A stretch of DNA of 64,000 bases from contig NZ_JAGEPF010000016.1 of the NCBI RefSeq assembly GCF_017573465.1, positions 124,001 to 188,000 of the forward strand. Reading direction: 5' to 3'. The stretch is from Actinomadura violacea (GTDB lineage: Bacteria > Actinomycetota > Actinomycetes > Streptosporangiales > Streptosporangiaceae). The notes beneath the pieces are model-generated. The model was given only the letters and a program-made list of their open reading frames with translations, made no database searches and was not told the origin of the DNA. Shown here piece by piece: positions 63,568-64,000 of this stretch (position 1 is its first letter; each line of letters begins with the position of its first letter). The translations under genes were made by a program, and so were the position numbers.

Positions 63568-64000
63568 GTGGCGTCCGCGGGCACGCGCATCCAACGGCTG
63601 CGCTTCGACACCGGGGCGACGTGGCTCGACCTCGTCGCCACCGTCGGCGACGCCTACGGCGAGACGCCGGTGGAACGCCTCCGCGACGTGGCGAGGCTCC
63701 GCGAGTGGCTCGACGCCGAAGGCCTCCTCCCGGAGCACGCGCCGGGTGAGGACGACCTCGTCCGGGCGCGCGAGCTGCGCGAATCCCTGCGTGTCCTGGC
63801 GCTCGCCACCCTGCGGGGGAACGCTTGGCCGCCCGGCGACGTCGCCCGCGTCAACGAGCACCTCCGCGCCGACGAGCCCCTCGAACTCCGCGACGGGCCG
63901 TCCGGGCCGCGGACCCGCCCGCCGGCGACCACCCGGGCGGCGCTCGGCCGCGTCGCCCGCCAGGCGGCCAGGCACCTCACCGGGCCCGAGGCCGGAATGC
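63568..64000 (+). CDS. ABATE/CGNR-type regulator, N-terminal part (3' truncated by window)
   Basis: 144 codons are visible from GTG 63568 to the window edge without a stop. The segment FDTGATWLDLVATVGDAYGETPVERLRDVARLREWLDAEGLL (pieces), then VRARELRESLRVLALATLRG, matches the ABATE (Ginkbilobin-unrelated) stress-response domain that precedes a CGNR zinc finger in actinobacterial regulators. The zinc-finger part would lie beyond the window. It has no clear link with the biosynthetic locus; a 24-nt gap separates it from the LuxR-type gene on the same strand. Confidence 0.75.
   Translation, partial: MASAGTRIQRLRFDTGATWLDLVATVGDAYGETPVERLRDVARLREWLDAEGLLPEHAPGEDDLVRARELRESLRVLALATLRGNAWPPGDVARVNEHLRADEPLELRDGPSGPRTRPPATTRAALGRVARQAARHLTGPEAGM

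Overview
This is a very GC-rich actinobacterial chromosome segment. It shows the codon bias of that group, frequent GTG and TTG starts, tightly coupled operons, and iron boxes of the IdeR/DmdR type. The siderophore locus has the logic of the madurastatins known from Actinomadura, so a Thermomonosporaceae-like host is my best guess. That is an inference from gene content, not a placement.

Region 1 (1-23.5 kb) is an iron-regulated NRPS siderophore locus. It holds the end of a FecCD-type permease, an ArCP-Cy-A-PCP synthetase, an EntS-like exporter, a dedicated aspartate decarboxylase (beta-alanine supply), a salicyl-AMP ligase, a salicylate synthase, a 4008-residue synthetase (C-A-PCP-C-A-PCP-C-A-MT-PCP-C-PCP, no thioesterase), a siderophore-binding lipoprotein, an ornithine N5-hydroxylase and an MbtH protein. 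Five 19-bp iron boxes precede the transcription units. Pocket residues read directly from the A domains suggest salicyl, a cyclised Ser/Thr/Cys, Gly, beta-Ala, N-methyl-N5-hydroxy-Orn and a terminal hydroxy-Orn loaded in trans. This is a madurastatin-type scaffold released without a thioesterase.

Region 2 (23.5-46.6 kb) is mostly accessory or housekeeping. It contains a secreted depolymerase-like esterase, a MarR/MFS pair, and a fatty-acid or xenobiotic acyl-CoA module (MFS transporter, APH-like kinase, MaoC hydratase, acyl-CoA ligase, TetR). Four copies of one palindrome tie the acyl-CoA module together. Further on are an ankyrin-repeat protein, a tRNA-like element, an MBL-fold hydrolase, a molybdopterin oxidoreductase with its own flavin reductase, a PAP2/acyltransferase fusion, DMT transporter, esterase, PucR-type regulator, membrane acyltransferase, and two SAV2177-type methyltransferases. 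Strong inverted repeats sit between most convergent genes, often including a stop codon.

Region 3 (46.6-63.5 kb) is a second, unassigned biosynthetic locus. Fifteen genes run leftward, nearly all with overlapping stop and start codons. They encode three carrier proteins, two adenylating enzymes, a PLP decarboxylase of the LysA/BtrK type, two acyl-CoA-dehydrogenase-fold flavoproteins, a PPTase, two Cys-His-Asp proteins (one BtrH-like, one DUF1839-like), a DMT exporter, a ProA-like reductase, a NIPSNAP-like protein and an amidase homologue whose nucleophile serine is Asp. Divergent from it are a flavin reductase and a TrpB2-like PLP enzyme with a changed active-site motif, followed by a two-HTH LuxR-type regulator. 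Its parts imply carrier-tethered amino-acid tailoring. I do not recognise the product, and this is the best candidate for an undescribed system. The window ends inside an ABATE/CGNR-type regulator.
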